This document shows, piece after piece, positions 57,180 to 64,000 of a stretch of 64,000 bases of DNA (position 1 is its first letter; the number at the start of each line of letters is the position of its first letter). This DNA comes from Bacillus sp. IITD106. GTDB lineage: Bacteria; Bacillota; Bacilli; Bacillales; Bacillaceae_C. The translations under genes were made by a program, and so were the position numbers. The DNA is taken from positions 1-64,000 of the forward strand of contig NZ_JAIAZY010000013.1 of assembly GCF_019459225.1 (NCBI RefSeq), written 5' to 3'. The notes under the pieces were generated by a model, which was not told the origin of the DNA, did no database searches, and saw nothing but the letters and a program-made list of their open reading frames with translations.

Positions 57180-57966
57180 ACTCGTCTTCATTTTCATTTA
57201 TGACCTCAATTGGAATTTCTGTAAAATCTTCATATTCGTACGAAGATTCCTCGTTACTCGAAGATTCTTCTTCGCTGCTGCTGGATGCTTCCCCTGCTTC
57301 CTCTTTTCCAAACTCTTTTTTCATCCCTTTAAATTCCTTCATATCTTCTTTTATCTGGTCCGATAGTTCTTTCGGCATAACTTCTCTGCCATATATTGCA
57401 CCAATGTTAAGAGCGCCACTTAAATCTTTAATTCCCAATTGAGCGAAGTTATTATTTTGCTCATATTTATCTAAATAAAATTTGTCTATATTAATCTCTT
57501 TAATGACCATCGGTTGCTGCCCGTGCTTCTCTTCATTTGTTTTAGTTTCTTGCTCTTGCAATCTGGAAAGCTGATCTTCGATTGCTTCCATTCGGTTAGT
57601 GATTTCTATGTGTGATTGTTGAATCTGCAGAACATTTTTTTCTAGTTCCCGGATCTGTTTGTCCAAATGTTCGACTGCTTTAACAAATGGAGAAACTTTT
57701 TTTATGATGGTTCTCTCAATGAGTGAAGCATCTTCACGATGATTGTTTTTGGTTTTTTCCTTCCGAACTGTTTTTTTCTCTGGAACTTTTGGAGAAGCTG
57801 CATCTTTTAATTTTAACAAAGGAGAAATTTCTTCTTCCAACGCCAAGAGCCTTTTTATATGCACTTCAAGTGCGTTTAATTTTTTCTGTTTTTTCTCCAG
57901 CTCGGCGATTTTTTCTAATATCATTTCATGATTTTGTTTTTGGTTGAATAATCCTTTTATAGGCAT
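57178..57966 (-). CDS. Coiled-coil spore protein, GerPC-like
   Basis: A 262-residue protein. Residues 10-140 are coiled coil with a basic linker (PEKKTVRKEKTKNNHRED). Residues 150-200 contain INIDKFYLDKYEQ and FAQLGIKDLSGALNIGA, which resemble the IEYKFDQL..LDGTLNIGL motif of GerPC as I remember it. The tail is Glu- and Ser-rich (EASSSSEEESSSNEESSYEY). GerP proteins let germinants cross the spore coat. The assignment is by motif only. The ATG follows GTGAGGAT. Confidence 0.6.
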   Translation of the reverse strand: MPIKGLFNQKQNHEMILEKIAELEKKQKKLNALEVHIKRLLALEEEISPLLKLKDAASPKVPEKKTVRKEKTKNNHREDASLIERTIIKKVSPFVKAVEHLDKQIRELEKNVLQIQQSHIEITNRMEAIEDQLSRLQEQETKTNEEKHGQQPMVIKEINIDKFYLDKYEQNNNFAQLGIKDLSGALNIGAIYGREVMPKELSDQIKEDMKEFKGMKKEFGKEEAGEASSSSEEESSSNEESSYEYEDFTEIPIEVINENEDE

Positions 57967-58132
57967 TTGTAATCCTCACGATTTTTATTTTTTGCTAAAA
58001 AGAAAGGAGGAACATGTAGGTTTTATCCATTACCAGCGCTGAATAACGGAAAATAAGTAAGAACATCGGAAGAAGGTTTTGGTGAGTTCCACAGGTGTAT
58101 TGTTGAAGATTTGGATTGGTGGGACAGAAAAA

Positions 58133-58618
58133 CTAATCGATTGATACCCTTTCTTCCTGAAAATATTTTCGCTTGTAAGATAATGTTAAAAGCCCGTTAT
58201 GAAGCTTAGCTTTTATTTGATTGGAATACGTGGGCTCCGGCAATTCAACAATTCTCTGAAACTGGCCTTCATATCTTTCTTGCTGGACAATATGGCCAAA
58301 AATGACCGGAGTTGATGTTCCTTTTAATAAGAGCTTGTTTCCCGAAACGGAAATGTGAATGTTTTCTTTTTCGTAACCGGCTAGTTCCGCTATGACAGTC
58401 ACTTCCGTGTCCGTCATATAAATATCGACATTCGGAAAAGTCGTGTTCTGTGTGTTCTGTTGGGGAGGGACTGTTTTTTCAGATGTAGAAGGATCAGCAC
58501 CCATCGTATCGTTCATAAATTGGCCAAAGGAGGATTGATTCATCATACTACTCCAAAAATCACCCGACTGGTATTTTTGCGCGAATTCCATCCATTGCTT
58601 TAATTGTTCGAAATCCAT
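58133..58618 (-). CDS. Hsp20/alpha-crystallin family protein, probably spore-associated
   Basis: A small heat-shock-fold protein of 161 residues. The N-terminal 60 residues are Gln/Met-rich (MDFEQLKQWMEFAQKYQSGD). The alpha-crystallin domain spans about 65-155 (VDIYMTDTEVTVIAELAGYE to NGLLTLSYKRK). The usual C-terminal IxI tail motif is not evident (the end is ERVSID). Such divergent Hsp20 proteins, like CotP, occur in spore coats. The ATG follows AAGGAGGG. It is divergent from the GerP-like gene. Confidence 0.85.
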   Translation of the reverse strand: MDFEQLKQWMEFAQKYQSGDFWSSMMNQSSFGQFMNDTMGADPSTSEKTVPPQQNTQNTTFPNVDIYMTDTEVTVIAELAGYEKENIHISVSGNKLLLKGTSTPVIFGHIVQQERYEGQFQRIVELPEPTYSNQIKAKLHNGLLTLSYKRKYFQEERVSID

Positions 58619-58691
58619 GGGTTATCCCTCCTTTTTAAAATCATAAAATCAAGTATTTTGAATATAGTTCGTTAAGAGGAGGTGGACTCCA

Positions 58692-59011
58692 TTGTCTAGT
58701 GCTATTAACATTAATATTTATATAATTAAAATTAATTCCTTTGAAAATGCCTCTGCAGTGAATATAGGTCAAAACTTATTGGCCGATTGGAATAATTACG
58801 ACAAGAAAACACAAGGCTTCGGGCAAAATTTGGGGGATGATTGTGGGTTTATTGGCACTAAGAGCGCCGTCGATGATCGGGATCTTATCGATAGTCCAGC
58901 TTCTTTTCAAAAATTACCCATACTAAGGTAGTAGATGGAGAAGTGCTCGTGATTCAAGGGAACTCGATGGAGCGTGGAGCAACATTAGGTCGTGAACCTA
59001 GTTACAACTAA
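58692..59011 (+). pseudogene. GerPA/GerPF-like spore germination protein with a frameshift
   Basis: The TTG at 58692, 7 nt after GAGGAGGTG, opens a frame starting MSSAININIYIIKINSFENA and continuing with SAVNIGQNLLADW, typical of the small GerPA/GerPF-like spore germination family. The frame stops at 58931. The next frame then continues without stop as SKITHTKVVDGEVLVIQG then NSMERGATLGREPSYN to TAA at 59011. A lost T in the run at 58904-58907 explains the break. The gene is either inactivated in the last third or hit by a sequencing error. Confidence 0.7.
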
Positions 59012-59049
59012 AAAGCCAGCCGTGCCAATGGAATGACAAAGTATAGAAG

Positions 59050-59084
59050 GAAAAAAGGATGCGATGGTTAACCGCATCCTTTTT
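59050..59084. terminator. Bidirectional terminator between the GerP-like gene and cccB
   Basis: AAAAAGGATGCG pairs with CGCATCCTTTTT around ATGGTTAAC. T runs occur on both strands, serving the convergent genes. Confidence 0.9.
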
Positions 59085-59088
59085 AACA

Positions 59089-59421
59089 TTATTTTTTCTC
59101 TGATAGCCAAGTAGCTACTTTTTCAGCGTCATCGCCTTTAATGATGTTTGGAGGCATAGCTCCTTTACCTTCTTGAATAGTTTTTAAAATTTCATCCTTA
59201 GAAAGCTCTGAACCGATGTGATCCAATGGTGGACCATTACGCCCTTCAAGATTATCTCCATGACAATTAATACAGTTTTTCTGTACAATCGTTTCTGCAT
59301 CATTTGTGGCCGTTGCCCCGCCATTATTGTTATTATTATTCGCATTATTTCCGCCGCCACAAGCAGCAAGGCCCAAAGCCAACGTAATTCCCATAAATAA
59401 TCCAATTACTTTTTTCTTCAA
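59089..59421 (-). CDS. cccB: Cytochrome c551, lipoprotein
   Basis: A lipid-anchored mono-heme c-type cytochrome on the outer face of the membrane. The lipobox is LAAC with Cys21. An Asn/Gly-rich linker follows (GGGNNANNNNNNGG). The heme motif is Cys50-Ile-Asn-Cys53-His54, and the axial Met is Met89 in KGAMPPN. Length is 110 aa. The start is TTG at 59421, 8 nt after GGAG. In B. subtilis cccB lies beside ftsE; here spore genes separate them. Confidence 0.93.
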   Translation of the reverse strand: MKKKVIGLFMGITLALGLAACGGGNNANNNNNNGGATATNDAETIVQKNCINCHGDNLEGRNGPPLDHIGSELSKDEILKTIQEGKGAMPPNIIKGDDAEKVATWLSEKK

Positions 59422-59689
59422 GATTCATACTCCTTTCCATGCCTAACTAATTTTAGTATACCAACAATAGAATTTTTTAAAACAAATTGAGCCCTACACA
59501 AACATAGCCATTACTGGAAAAATATTCAGCAAACCCATATGTAGTAAGGTTTTGCGCATTTGTTGCTAATGTGTGAATTGTTGTGTGGTATAAAAATTAA
59601 ATGCTGCAAAGGAGATCCTAATGGTAGGTACAGCATGAAATCCTTCCGTTTTGGAAGCAATTGTATAAGTCCTAATGAGATTCGTTTCA

Positions 59690-60590
59690 TATGAATAACT
59701 ATTGAGCAATGAGTGAGTTACTATAGGATTCTCTCCAATTCGTACAACAATTTTGATAAATGAGCCTGTTCTTGTACGATTCCATCGTATTCGTACAACA
59801 TTTACGACAGATGAGCGAGTTCTTGGGCGATTCCGTCGCATTCGTACAACATTTACGACAAGTGAGCCTGTTCTTGTACGATACCGCCGTATTCGCACAA
59901 CAATTACGACAGATGAGCGCGTTCTTGTACGATTCCGCCGTATTCGTACAACAGTTACGACAAACGAGCCTGTTCTTGTACGATTCCGCCGTATTCGCAC
60001 AACAATTACGACAGATGAGCGCGTTCTTGGGCGATTCCGCCGTATTCGTACTACAATTACGACAGATGAGCGCGTTCTTGGGCGATTCCGTCGCATTCGT
60101 ACAACAGTTACGACAAACGAGCCTGTTCTTGTACGATTCCACCGTATTCGTACAACAATTACGACAGATGAGCGCGTTCTTGTACGATTCCGCCGTATTC
60201 GCACAAGAATTACGGCAGATGAGCGCGTTCTTGTACGATTCCGCCGTATTCGCACAACAATTACGACAGATGAGCGCGTTCTTGTACGATTCCGCCATAT
60301 TCGCACAACAATTACGACAGATGAGCCTGTTCTTGTACGATTCCGCCGTATTCGCACAACAATTACGACAGATGAGCCCGTTCTTGTACGATTCCGCCGT
60401 ATTCGTACTACAATTACGACAGATGAGCGCGTTCTTGTACGATTCCGCCGTATTCGTACTACAATTACGACAGATGAGCGAGTTCTTGTACGATTCCGTC
60501 GCATTCGTACAACATTTCGACAAGTGAGCCTTTTCTTGTACGATTTCCTCTCATTCGAATAACAATTGTAATAAGTTCTGGATTTGAGCA
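59690..60590. repeat. 51-bp tandem repeat, array C (about 17 units)
   Basis: About 17 units of 51 bp (one of 50) from about 59740 to 60590, with a degenerate unit before. The consensus unit begins ATTCCGCCGTATTCGTACAA and continues with CAATTACGACAGATGAGCGC and GTTCTTGTACG. Units differ at a few positions (GTACAA/GCACAA/GTACTA; TTGTACG/TTGGGCG; GAGCGCG/GAGCCTG). TTGTACGA and TCGTACAA in adjacent units pair as a hairpin. Four reading frames stay open through the array because 51 is divisible by three. There are no unique spacers, so it is not a CRISPR array. Confidence 0.95.
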
Positions 60591-60642
60591 AGAATTGAAG
60601 CCGAATGGAATTTGATTCCTTAGCATAGACTAGAGACTTAGT

Positions 60643-61554
60643 TTACTGTTCCTTTTCAAAGTAAGAAGATTTTCCTTTCCCTTTAAGGATAAAATTATTC
60701 AGTAACACTTCACGAATTGTTCCCTTTGATTTTATACCATCACACCATTCAAAAATGCTCCTTGTTGTGATTTTTCGTTCTGGAAAGAGAAACGTGAATT
60801 CATCAACACTCCTTAAAATTGCTGAAGTCATATTTTCTATTGTGCCACAATTTTTACATAAGAAAACAAGCCTCTTGCTATCCAAATTAAATGAATAACA
60901 ATTAGCGCAGACAACCCCTTTTCGTAGTTCTTCATAGCTATAATTCGGTAATTCCGGCATGACATTTTTATGAAGGGAAAGTAGTTTTTTGGCAAGTCGC
61001 ATATGGTATTCATTTGTTTTTGCTGGGATTTTATTGAGCTTTTCGAAAAAGCGGTTTAATTGGTTTGGAAAAATGATGGGTAGATTTCGTGGGGCGTTAT
61101 ATAAGTGGAAAGCAGGATTAACGAAAACGACAGAAGATTCAATGGGGGTGTTGTTATGGCCTTGGTCCTGAAGCAAGCGGCGTAAAAGAGATTCGGTTCT
61201 TTCTAACTGATGTACAGGATTCTGGATTGAGCTGCCGTTAATGTAATTCCATTTATCACCTTCTATATAATAATCTCCTTCATAATTTTTCACTTCAAAC
61301 AGCAATAGGAGGTTTTTACAGATTACCAGAGAGTCAATTTGAAATTCACTGTTATTACTTTCTAGCTGTAAATCATTGAGGATGAGCCATTCCTTTAAAA
61401 GACCATCCACTCTTTCATTAAAGAGCACCTCCCCAGCATAACCTTTTTCAAGTCTGTTAAGTTGCTCCTTGTCCTCACCCGTTAACACTTTTCTACTGTT
61501 TAACATCCTATATCCTTTGAGCTCATTACTTTCAACTAACGCTTTGATTTTCAT
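60643..61554 (-). CDS. NERD domain protein with C-terminal zinc ribbon
   Basis: A 303-residue protein. The NERD (nuclease-related) domain spans about residues 35-155, with the motif FQIDSLVICKNLLLLFEVKN holding the D..E-x-K nuclease-like residues. A helical part follows, then a zinc ribbon with CANC (VVCANCYSF) and CKNC (FLCKNCGTI). Such proteins are common and largely uncharacterised in bacilli; a DNA-processing role is inferred from the fold only. The ATG at 61554 follows AAAGGATGTGG. Confidence 0.85.
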   Translation of the reverse strand: MKIKALVESNELKGYRMLNSRKVLTGEDKEQLNRLEKGYAGEVLFNERVDGLLKEWLILNDLQLESNNSEFQIDSLVICKNLLLLFEVKNYEGDYYIEGDKWNYINGSSIQNPVHQLERTESLLRRLLQDQGHNNTPIESSVVFVNPAFHLYNAPRNLPIIFPNQLNRFFEKLNKIPAKTNEYHMRLAKKLLSLHKNVMPELPNYSYEELRKGVVCANCYSFNLDSKRLVFLCKNCGTIENMTSAILRSVDEFTFLFPERKITTRSIFEWCDGIKSKGTIREVLLNNFILKGKGKSSYFEKEQ

Positions 61555-61604
61555 TTTCCACATCCTTTAAAAGTCATTTTCTTTATTGTAGCAAGTCTAC
61601 GCCA

Positions 61605-61637
61605 ATAATAAAAGCAGCCGAACTATACGGCTGCTTC
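61605..61637 (-). terminator. prfB terminator
   Basis: On the minus strand AAGCAGCCG pairs with CGGCTGCTT around TATAGTT, followed by TTATTATTGG. It lies 7 nt after the prfB stop. Confidence 0.85.
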
Positions 61638-61643
61638 CCCACA

Positions 61644-62742
61644 TTATATTCTCGAGCGCAAATAGGCATTGATAAAAATATCAATATCCCCGTCTGTTAC
61701 AGCATGAACGTTTCCAACCTCCGTATTCGTACGGTGGTCTTTCACCATGGAATATGGGTGGAAAACATAAGATCGGATTTGGCTTCCCCAGCCAATTTCC
61801 TTTTGGACGCCGCGAATTTCGGCTAGTTCCCTCTCTTTTTGTTCCAATTCAAGCTGATACAATTTGGCTTTTAACATATTCATCGCTTTTTCACGGTTTT
61901 TAATTTGCGATCTTTCATTTTGACATGTTACTACAGTACCGGTAGGAATATGTGTAATCCGAACAGCAGAGTCGGTTGTATTAACGTGCTGACCACCAGC
62001 TCCACTAGAACGGTACGTATCAATTTTCAGATCCTCAGAACGAATATCAATTTCAATATCATCAGTGAACTCAGGCATGACTTCGCATGAAACGAAGGAA
62101 GTGTGTCTGCGGCCAGATGAATCGAAAGGAGAAATTCGAACGAGGCGGTGAACCCCTTTTTCTGCCTTCAAATAACCGTAAGCATTATGCCCTTTAATTA
62201 ATAACGTGACACTTTTAATTCCCGCTTCGTCCCCAGGAAGATAATCAAGTGTTTCTACTTTAAAACCTTTCTTCTCTGCCCAGCGCGTATACATACGAAG
62301 AAGAATGGAGCCCCAATCTTGTGATTCTGTTCCACCTGCGCCGGGGTGAAGCTCAAGAATGGCATTATTTTTATCATAAGGCTCACTTAGTAAAAGCTGC
62401 AGTTCAAAATCGTTTAAACGTCCGATTAACTCTTGCAACTCGGATTCCAGTTCTTTTTCTAATTCTGGGTCATTTTCCTCTTTCACGAGCTCGTGAGTCA
62501 GTTCAAGATTTTCTTGCACCTCAAGTAATTCTTTATACTCACCAACGAGATCTTTTAAACTATTCGCCTCGTTGATGACGGTTTGAGCCGCTTGCTGGTC
62601 ATCCCAAAAGCCCGGTTCCAGCATTCTTTCATCTAGCTCTGCTATTCTTGTCTCTTTTTCATCTAAGTCAAAGAGACCCCCTGAATTCAGCTAGTCGATT
62701 AGCCGTTTTTTCTAGTTCCGTTCTTACTTCAAACAATTCCAT
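61644..62742 (-). CDS. prfB: Peptide chain release factor 2, with programmed +1 frameshift
   Basis: RF2 ends translation at UGA and UAA. The gene is read in two frames: 62742-62671 encodes 24 residues ([20 protein letters not shown] then RGSL), then TGA at 62670-62668 is bypassed by +1 shifting and translation resumes at GAC (62669) to 61644, in total about 365 residues. The slip site CTT TGA C with the upstream Shine-Dalgarno-like AGGGGG is the classic RF2 autoregulation signal. The stop-recognition motif SPF and the GGQ motif (SGAGGQHVN) are present. The ATG follows GAGGTGG. secA lies upstream. Confidence 0.97.
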
Positions 62743-62802
62743 TTACAACCACCTCAAAATTTCGGATTTCTTGCTGTTTAATAGTTGACTTACAAAATAG
62801 AG

Positions 62803-62848
62803 GTTCGTCGCCCCAAAATATTACTTTTCGGTCGACGAACATTTTTAT
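62803..62848 (-). terminator. secA terminator
   Basis: On the minus strand GTTCGTCG pairs with CGACGAAC, with inner CC/GG pairs around an AT-rich loop, followed by ATTTTTATC. It insulates prfB. Confidence 0.8.
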
Positions 62849-62857
62849 CTAAAAGAT

Positions 62858-64000
62858 TTAAGCCAATCTTCCATGACAATGCTTATATTTCTTCCCGCTT
62901 CCACATGGGCACGGTGCATTGCGTCCGATGCTTTCCTCTTTACGGACGGGCTTTCTTTTTACTTCTCCGCCTTCTTCTTTCGGATTCACAGCTTGACCTT
63001 TTGCGACTTCTTCACGCTGCAAGTTATTGCGAATCTCCGCTTTCATGACGTACTTCGCAGTATCTTCCTCGATCGCCATAACCATACTTTCGAACATCGC
63101 AAACCCTTCAGCTTGGTATTCTCTAAGTGGATCAATTTGACCGTAAGCGCGTAGATGAATACCTTGTCTAAGCTGTTCCATTGCATCAATATGGTCAATC
63201 CACTTAGAATCAACAGAACGGAGTAAAATAACCTTTTCAAATTCGCGCATTTGCTCTGGCGTTAAAAATTCTTCTTTTTGATCGTAGCGAATTTTTACTT
63301 TATCAAAAATAATGTCAACCATTTCTTCCGGATCTTTTCGTCTCAAATCTTCCGCAGTAATATCGCCTTCAGGTAGCAAATTGGCATTTACATAGTCAAT
63401 GATTCCTTGCAAGTTCCACTGCTCTTCTTCTTCGTTTGAAGGAGTATGCGCAGAAACCGCACGCTCAATGACTGAAACAATCATTTTTTCTACAATATCG
63501 CGTAGATTTTCTGATTCCATAACATCATTTCGCTGTTGATAAATAATTTCACGTTGTTGACGTAACACATCATCGTATTGTAAAAGCTGTTTCCGAGCAT
63601 CAAAGTTATTACCTTCAACACGCTTCTGAGCAGATTCGACCGCTTTGGATACCATTCTGCTTTGAATTGGCTGGGAATCGTCCATACCAAGTCTTTGCAT
63701 CATATTTTTCATATTATCCGATCCAAATCTTCTCATTAATTCGTCTTCCATAGACAAATAAAATTGAGTAACACCTGGATCGCCTTGACGTCCAGAACGT
63801 CCTCTTAACTGATTATCAATCCTTCGTGATTCATGACGCTCTGTTCCTATAACCGCCAATCCACCTAATTCTTTTACGCCTTCACCGAGTTTAATATCGG
63901 TACCACGACCAGCCATATTCGTTGCAATCGTGACAGCGCCAGCTTGCCCAGCTTCCATAATGATTTCCGCTTCCCGACCGTGATTTTTAGCATTTAAAAC
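62858..64000 (-). CDS. secA: Protein translocase ATPase SecA (3' part)
   Basis: SecA drives secretory proteins through SecYEG with ATP. The window holds the last 380 codons and the reading frame runs off the right edge, so the start is outside. Visible are the helicase motifs [18 protein letters not shown] and [10 protein letters not shown], the helical scaffold and wing domains, and the C-terminal zinc site [14 protein letters not shown] that binds SecB or ribosomes. The linker before it is Lys/Glu-rich ([14 protein letters not shown]). Confidence 0.97.
   Translation of the reverse strand, partial: VLNAKNHGREAEIIMEAGQAGAVTIATNMAGRGTDIKLGEGVKELGGLAVIGTERHESRRIDNQLRGRSGRQGDPGVTQFYLSMEDELMRRFGSDNMKNMMQRLGMDDSQPIQSRMVSKAVESAQKRVEGNNFDARKQLLQYDDVLRQQREIIYQQRNDVMESENLRDIVEKMIVSVIERAVSAHTPSNEEEEQWNLQGIIDYVNANLLPEGDITAEDLRRKDPEEMVDIIFDKVKIRYDQKEEFLTPEQMREFEKVILLRSVDSKWIDHIDAMEQLRQGIHLRAYGQIDPLREYQAEGFAMFESMVMAIEEDTAKYVMKAEIRNNLQREEVAKGQAVNPKEEGGEVKRKPVRKEESIGRNAPCPCGSGKKYKHCHGRLA

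Noticed and set aside
57967-58132. AAAGGAGGAACATG at about 58003 as a gene start
   Set aside because: The ATG is followed at once by TAG, and other frames close within a few dozen codons. Remnant coding sequence is possible but unsupported.
59690-60590. CRISPR array
   Set aside because: Units are contiguous and near identical over the full 51 bp; there are no unique spacers and no cas genes.
59566-60591. A 341-codon minus-strand frame (and three other long frames on both strands) encoding Cys-rich 17-residue repeats such as ESYKNALICRNC
   Set aside because: The frames exist only because the 51-bp DNA repeat is a multiple of three and lacks stops. They overlap on both strands, have no ribosome binding site, and the ends are not protein-like.

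Overview
The window reads as chromosomal DNA of a spore-forming, low-GC Gram-positive of the family Bacillaceae that is not Bacillus subtilis itself. The evidence is the conserved gene order secA-prfB ... ftsE-ftsX ... ctpB-minJ ... csbA-uvrB-uvrA-yvlB-yvlD ... hprK-lgt-yvoD-ppaX-yvoF-yvcD-trxB-rapZ-yvcK-whiA-crh ... clpP. Further support comes from gerA-type and GerP-like spore germination genes, YjcZ-type small peptides, many TTG starts and strong AGGAGG-type ribosome binding sites. Most genes lie on the minus strand.

Layout. 0-1.3 kb: tRNA-Arg(CCG) and clpP behind a CtsR operator. 1.5-13.6 kb: an ABC exporter, then the crh-whiA-yvcK-rapZ block, trxB, a TPR protein, and the yvoF-ppaX-yvoD-lgt-hprK operon. 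13.6-14.75 kb: a gene-poor stretch with two inverted GC-rich repeats about 128 bp long and mobile-element debris. 14.75-22.2 kb: yvlD-yvlB, uvrBA, a DUF2164 gene and csbA. 22.7-30.7 kb: the phosphate module phoPR and pstSCABB-phoU, with a Pho box before pstS and a perfect 43-bp palindrome in the phoPR leader. 31-35.2 kb: a 7Fe ferredoxin, copA beside a decayed csoR whose operator survives, and bdbDC. 35.3-39.1 kb: a tricistronic gerA-type germination operon behind a sigma-G-like promoter. 39.2-46.4 kb: accessory genes (S9 peptidase, two paralogous unknowns, a PQQ-dehydrogenase-like propeller, a CDF transporter, small spore peptides). 46.4-56.8 kb: minJ, ctpB, metY under a SAM riboswitch, a TlpA/ResA-like pair, cardiolipin synthase, an M23 coiled-coil hydrolase, ftsX and ftsE. 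57.2-64 kb: a GerP/Hsp20 spore cluster with one frameshifted gene, cccB, a roughly 900-bp tandem-repeat block, a NERD protein, prfB with its programmed frameshift, and the 3' part of secA.

How the genes connect. HprK phosphorylates Ser46 of Crh, and both are present. PhoPR should act on the Pho box before pstS. FtsEX sits directly upstream of an M23 hydrolase, suggesting a dedicated partner. CtpB, the gerA operon, the GerP-like genes and the YjcZ peptides all serve sporulation or germination.

The least explained signal is three separate intergenic arrays (1.3, 22.4 and 59.7-60.6 kb) of different sequence but the same 51-bp period. Two contain hairpin-forming arms in each unit, and all three look distantly related. 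They may be one diverging repeat family.
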